From: Serratia symbiotica
Lineage (GTDB): Bacteria > Pseudomonadota > Gammaproteobacteria > Enterobacterales > Enterobacteriaceae
Assembly: GCA_011754105.1 (NCBI GenBank)
Contig: JAAKDF010000006.1
Location: 18,588 to 82,587, forward strand
Length of the DNA: 64,000 nt
Reading direction: 5' to 3'
Shown: positions 56,528-64,000 of the stretch, one piece after another
Position numbering within the stretch: position 1 is the first letter of the stretch
How the letters are laid out: every line of letters starts with the position of its first letter
The notes under the pieces: model-generated
What the model was told of the DNA's origin: nothing
Database searches by the model: none
The model's input: only the letters and a program-made list of their open reading frames with translations
Program-made: the position numbers and the translations under genes

Positions 56528-56551
56528 TTACTCCCGTGATTCAATTGGTAA

Positions 56552-56860
<309 letters not shown>

Positions 56861-56871
56861 TCAACCCTGCC

Positions 56872-58134
<1,263 letters not shown>

Positions 58135-58240
58135 CTAATGTCAACTACTACTTTAAGGACCCAAGAAATAGTCAGGTTGTTGAAAAGCGCCCATAACTGA
58201 TGGCGCAGTATTGTAACATCATCCTCTAGATGATGGGTAG

Positions 58241-58273
58241 AAAAAATAAACGGCCTACCTTCTTAGCCGTTTA
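58241..58273 (-). terminator. Terminator of the S10 operon
   Basis: TAAACGGC/GCCGTTTA stem with an 11-base loop, followed on the reverse strand by TTTATTTTTT. It lies 24 bases past the rpsQ stop. Confidence 0.8.
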
Positions 58274-58296
58274 TTAAATGATAACTAGCTACTCTA

Positions 58297-58551
<255 letters not shown>

Positions 58552-58743
58552 TTACACACCCGCCTTTTCGGTAAGTAAAGTCTTAACGCGTGCGACGTTA
58601 CGACGCACATGTTTTAACATGTGCGTTTGTTGCAGGTGGCCACTGGTAACCTGCATGCGCAAGTTGAATTGCTCACGCAATAGGTTGAGCAGCTCAGTAT
58701 TTAGCTCTTTAACACTCTTTTCACGCAGCTCTTGTAATTTCAT
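58552..58743 (-). CDS. rpmC: 50S ribosomal protein L29
   Basis: 63 residues, a two-helix protein at the tunnel exit: [20 protein letters not shown] and [20 protein letters not shown]. It overlaps the rplP stop by one base. Confidence 0.98.
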   Translation of the reverse strand: MKLQELREKSVKELNTELLNLLREQFNLRMQVTSGHLQQTHMLKHVRRNVARVKTLLTEKAGV

Positions 58744-59153
58744 TACATCACCGTCTTGGTTACAAAGGTAGTTTTGAACGGCAGTTTCGATGTTGCCAGT
58801 TCAAATGCCTCTCGGGCAACCTCTTCTGGCACGCCATCCATTTCATACAGGACCTTACCAGGCTGGATCTTGGAAACCCAATACTCCACGTTACCCTTAC
58901 CGTTACCCATACGCACTTCCATCGGCTTCTCGGTGACTGGGGTGTCTGGGAATACACGGATCCAGATTTGACCTTCACGCTTAATTGCACGAGTCATTGC
59001 GCGCCGAGCTGCTTCGATTTGACGCGCAGTCATATAGCCACGGCCAACAGCTTTCATGCCGAAATTGCCGAAGTTAACATCTGTGCCGTTCGCTAGACCA
59101 CGGTTGCGCCCTTTGTGCCTCTTACGGAATTTTGTACGCTTTGGTTGTAACAT
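58743..59153 (-). CDS. rplP: 50S ribosomal protein L16
   Basis: 136 residues: [40 protein letters not shown] and [20 protein letters not shown]. Includes Arg81 in the RMGNGKG block, the residue hydroxylated by RoxA in E. coli. Intact. Confidence 0.98.
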   Translation of the reverse strand: MLQPKRTKFRKRHKGRNRGLANGTDVNFGNFGMKAVGRGYMTARQIEAARRAMTRAIKREGQIWIRVFPDTPVTEKPMEVRMGNGKGNVEYWVSKIQPGKVLYEMDGVPEEVAREAFELATSKLPFKTTFVTKTVM

Positions 59154-59165
59154 CAGCGAATCTCC

Positions 59166-60511
<1,346 letters not shown>

Positions 60512-60522
60512 TTATCCTCTAA

Positions 60523-62922
<2,400 letters not shown>

Positions 62923-62942
62923 TCAATCGCTTAATGACCTGA

Positions 62943-63434
<492 letters not shown>

Positions 63435-63441
63435 ATAGCGC

Positions 63442-63470
63442 ATCATACGCAAAATGAGCCAGGTAATCAA
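63442..63470 (-). promoter_or_regulatory. S10 operon promoter
   Basis: Reverse strand TTGATT, 17 bases, TATGAT, followed by GCGC, a GC-rich start typical of stringently controlled promoters. Start of transcription predicted near 63435. Confidence 0.75.
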
Positions 63471-63579
63471 GCAGAGGTTATAAGTATGCTCAAGATATTG
63501 CCATTGCTGATTTAGACAATCCTTACTTACAAGAAGAGAATATGTTCGATACAATGTTAAAGACTTGCATAAATAGCAT

Positions 63580-63609
63580 AAAACAAGGACACCAAAGTGC
63601 CCTTGTTTT
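63580..63609 (-). terminator. Terminator after tuf
   Basis: AAAACAAGG/CCTTGTTTT stem whose downstream arm ends in a T-run on the reverse strand. It lies about 20 bases past the tuf stop. Confidence 0.8.
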
Positions 63610-63631
63610 GAGTCAAGAAAATTATATGCAA

Positions 63632-64000
<369 letters not shown>

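Overview
The window reads as a chromosome segment of an enterobacterium close to Serratia (Yersiniaceae) in the middle of genome decay, as in a recently host-restricted symbiont. Intact proteins match the E. coli/Serratia families almost end to end, and gene order follows E. coli in blocks. Between the intact genes lie many ordinary metabolic genes broken by nonsense codons, frameshifts and deletions, plus several decayed copies of one IS5/IS903-type element. Serratia symbiotica or a similar insect symbiont is my inference; no species marker is present.

Layout. 1-2530: start of ybeY (intact, cut by the window edge), then broken ybeZ, yjdM, miaB and yeaC. 2772-5723: intact ansA and sppA. 5884-8692: broken ydjA, selD, topB and ynjH with an insertion-sequence scar. 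8689-10573: intact xthA, a broken LOG-family gene, and tdk whose end meets an IS scar. 10665-17236: IS copy A, broken anmK, mliC and pdxY around intact pdxH, tyrS and gstA, then IS copy B. 17531-20824: a decayed tRNA-Pro, intact yejM, frameshifted yejL, IS copy C. 20928-28353: the arnBCADTEF lipid A modification operon, nearly intact but with a damaged arnF start. 28750-36047: the thrS-infC-rpmI-rplT-pheM-pheS-pheT-ihfA cluster, with pheM frameshifted. 37076-38766: the yadGH ABC exporter. 38772-46826: yadE (broken), panD, panC, panB (broken), folK, pcnB, gluQ (broken), dksA, sfsA (broken). 47058-49374: broken hrpB and IS copy D. 49579-64000: the alpha, spc and S10 ribosomal operons, complete, then the 3' end of a tuf gene.

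How it fits together. Translation, transcription (rpoA, dksA), protein export (secY, sppA), L-Ara4N lipid A modification and RNA polyadenylation are kept. tRNA modification (miaB, gluQ), selenium use (selD), topoisomerase III, pyridoxal salvage (pdxY), cell-wall recycling (anmK) and ketopantoate synthesis (panB) are lost. PanC and PanD remain without PanB, which suggests dependence on imported pantoate.

The window also holds compact dispersed repeats, including a small inverted-repeat element nested in a larger one, and three places where a short stretch is replaced by an inverted copy of its neighbour (two in IS copy D, one in panB). I found no CRISPR array, phage module, toxin cluster or new multigene system. 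The most interesting signals concern how genes and their leaders are failing.
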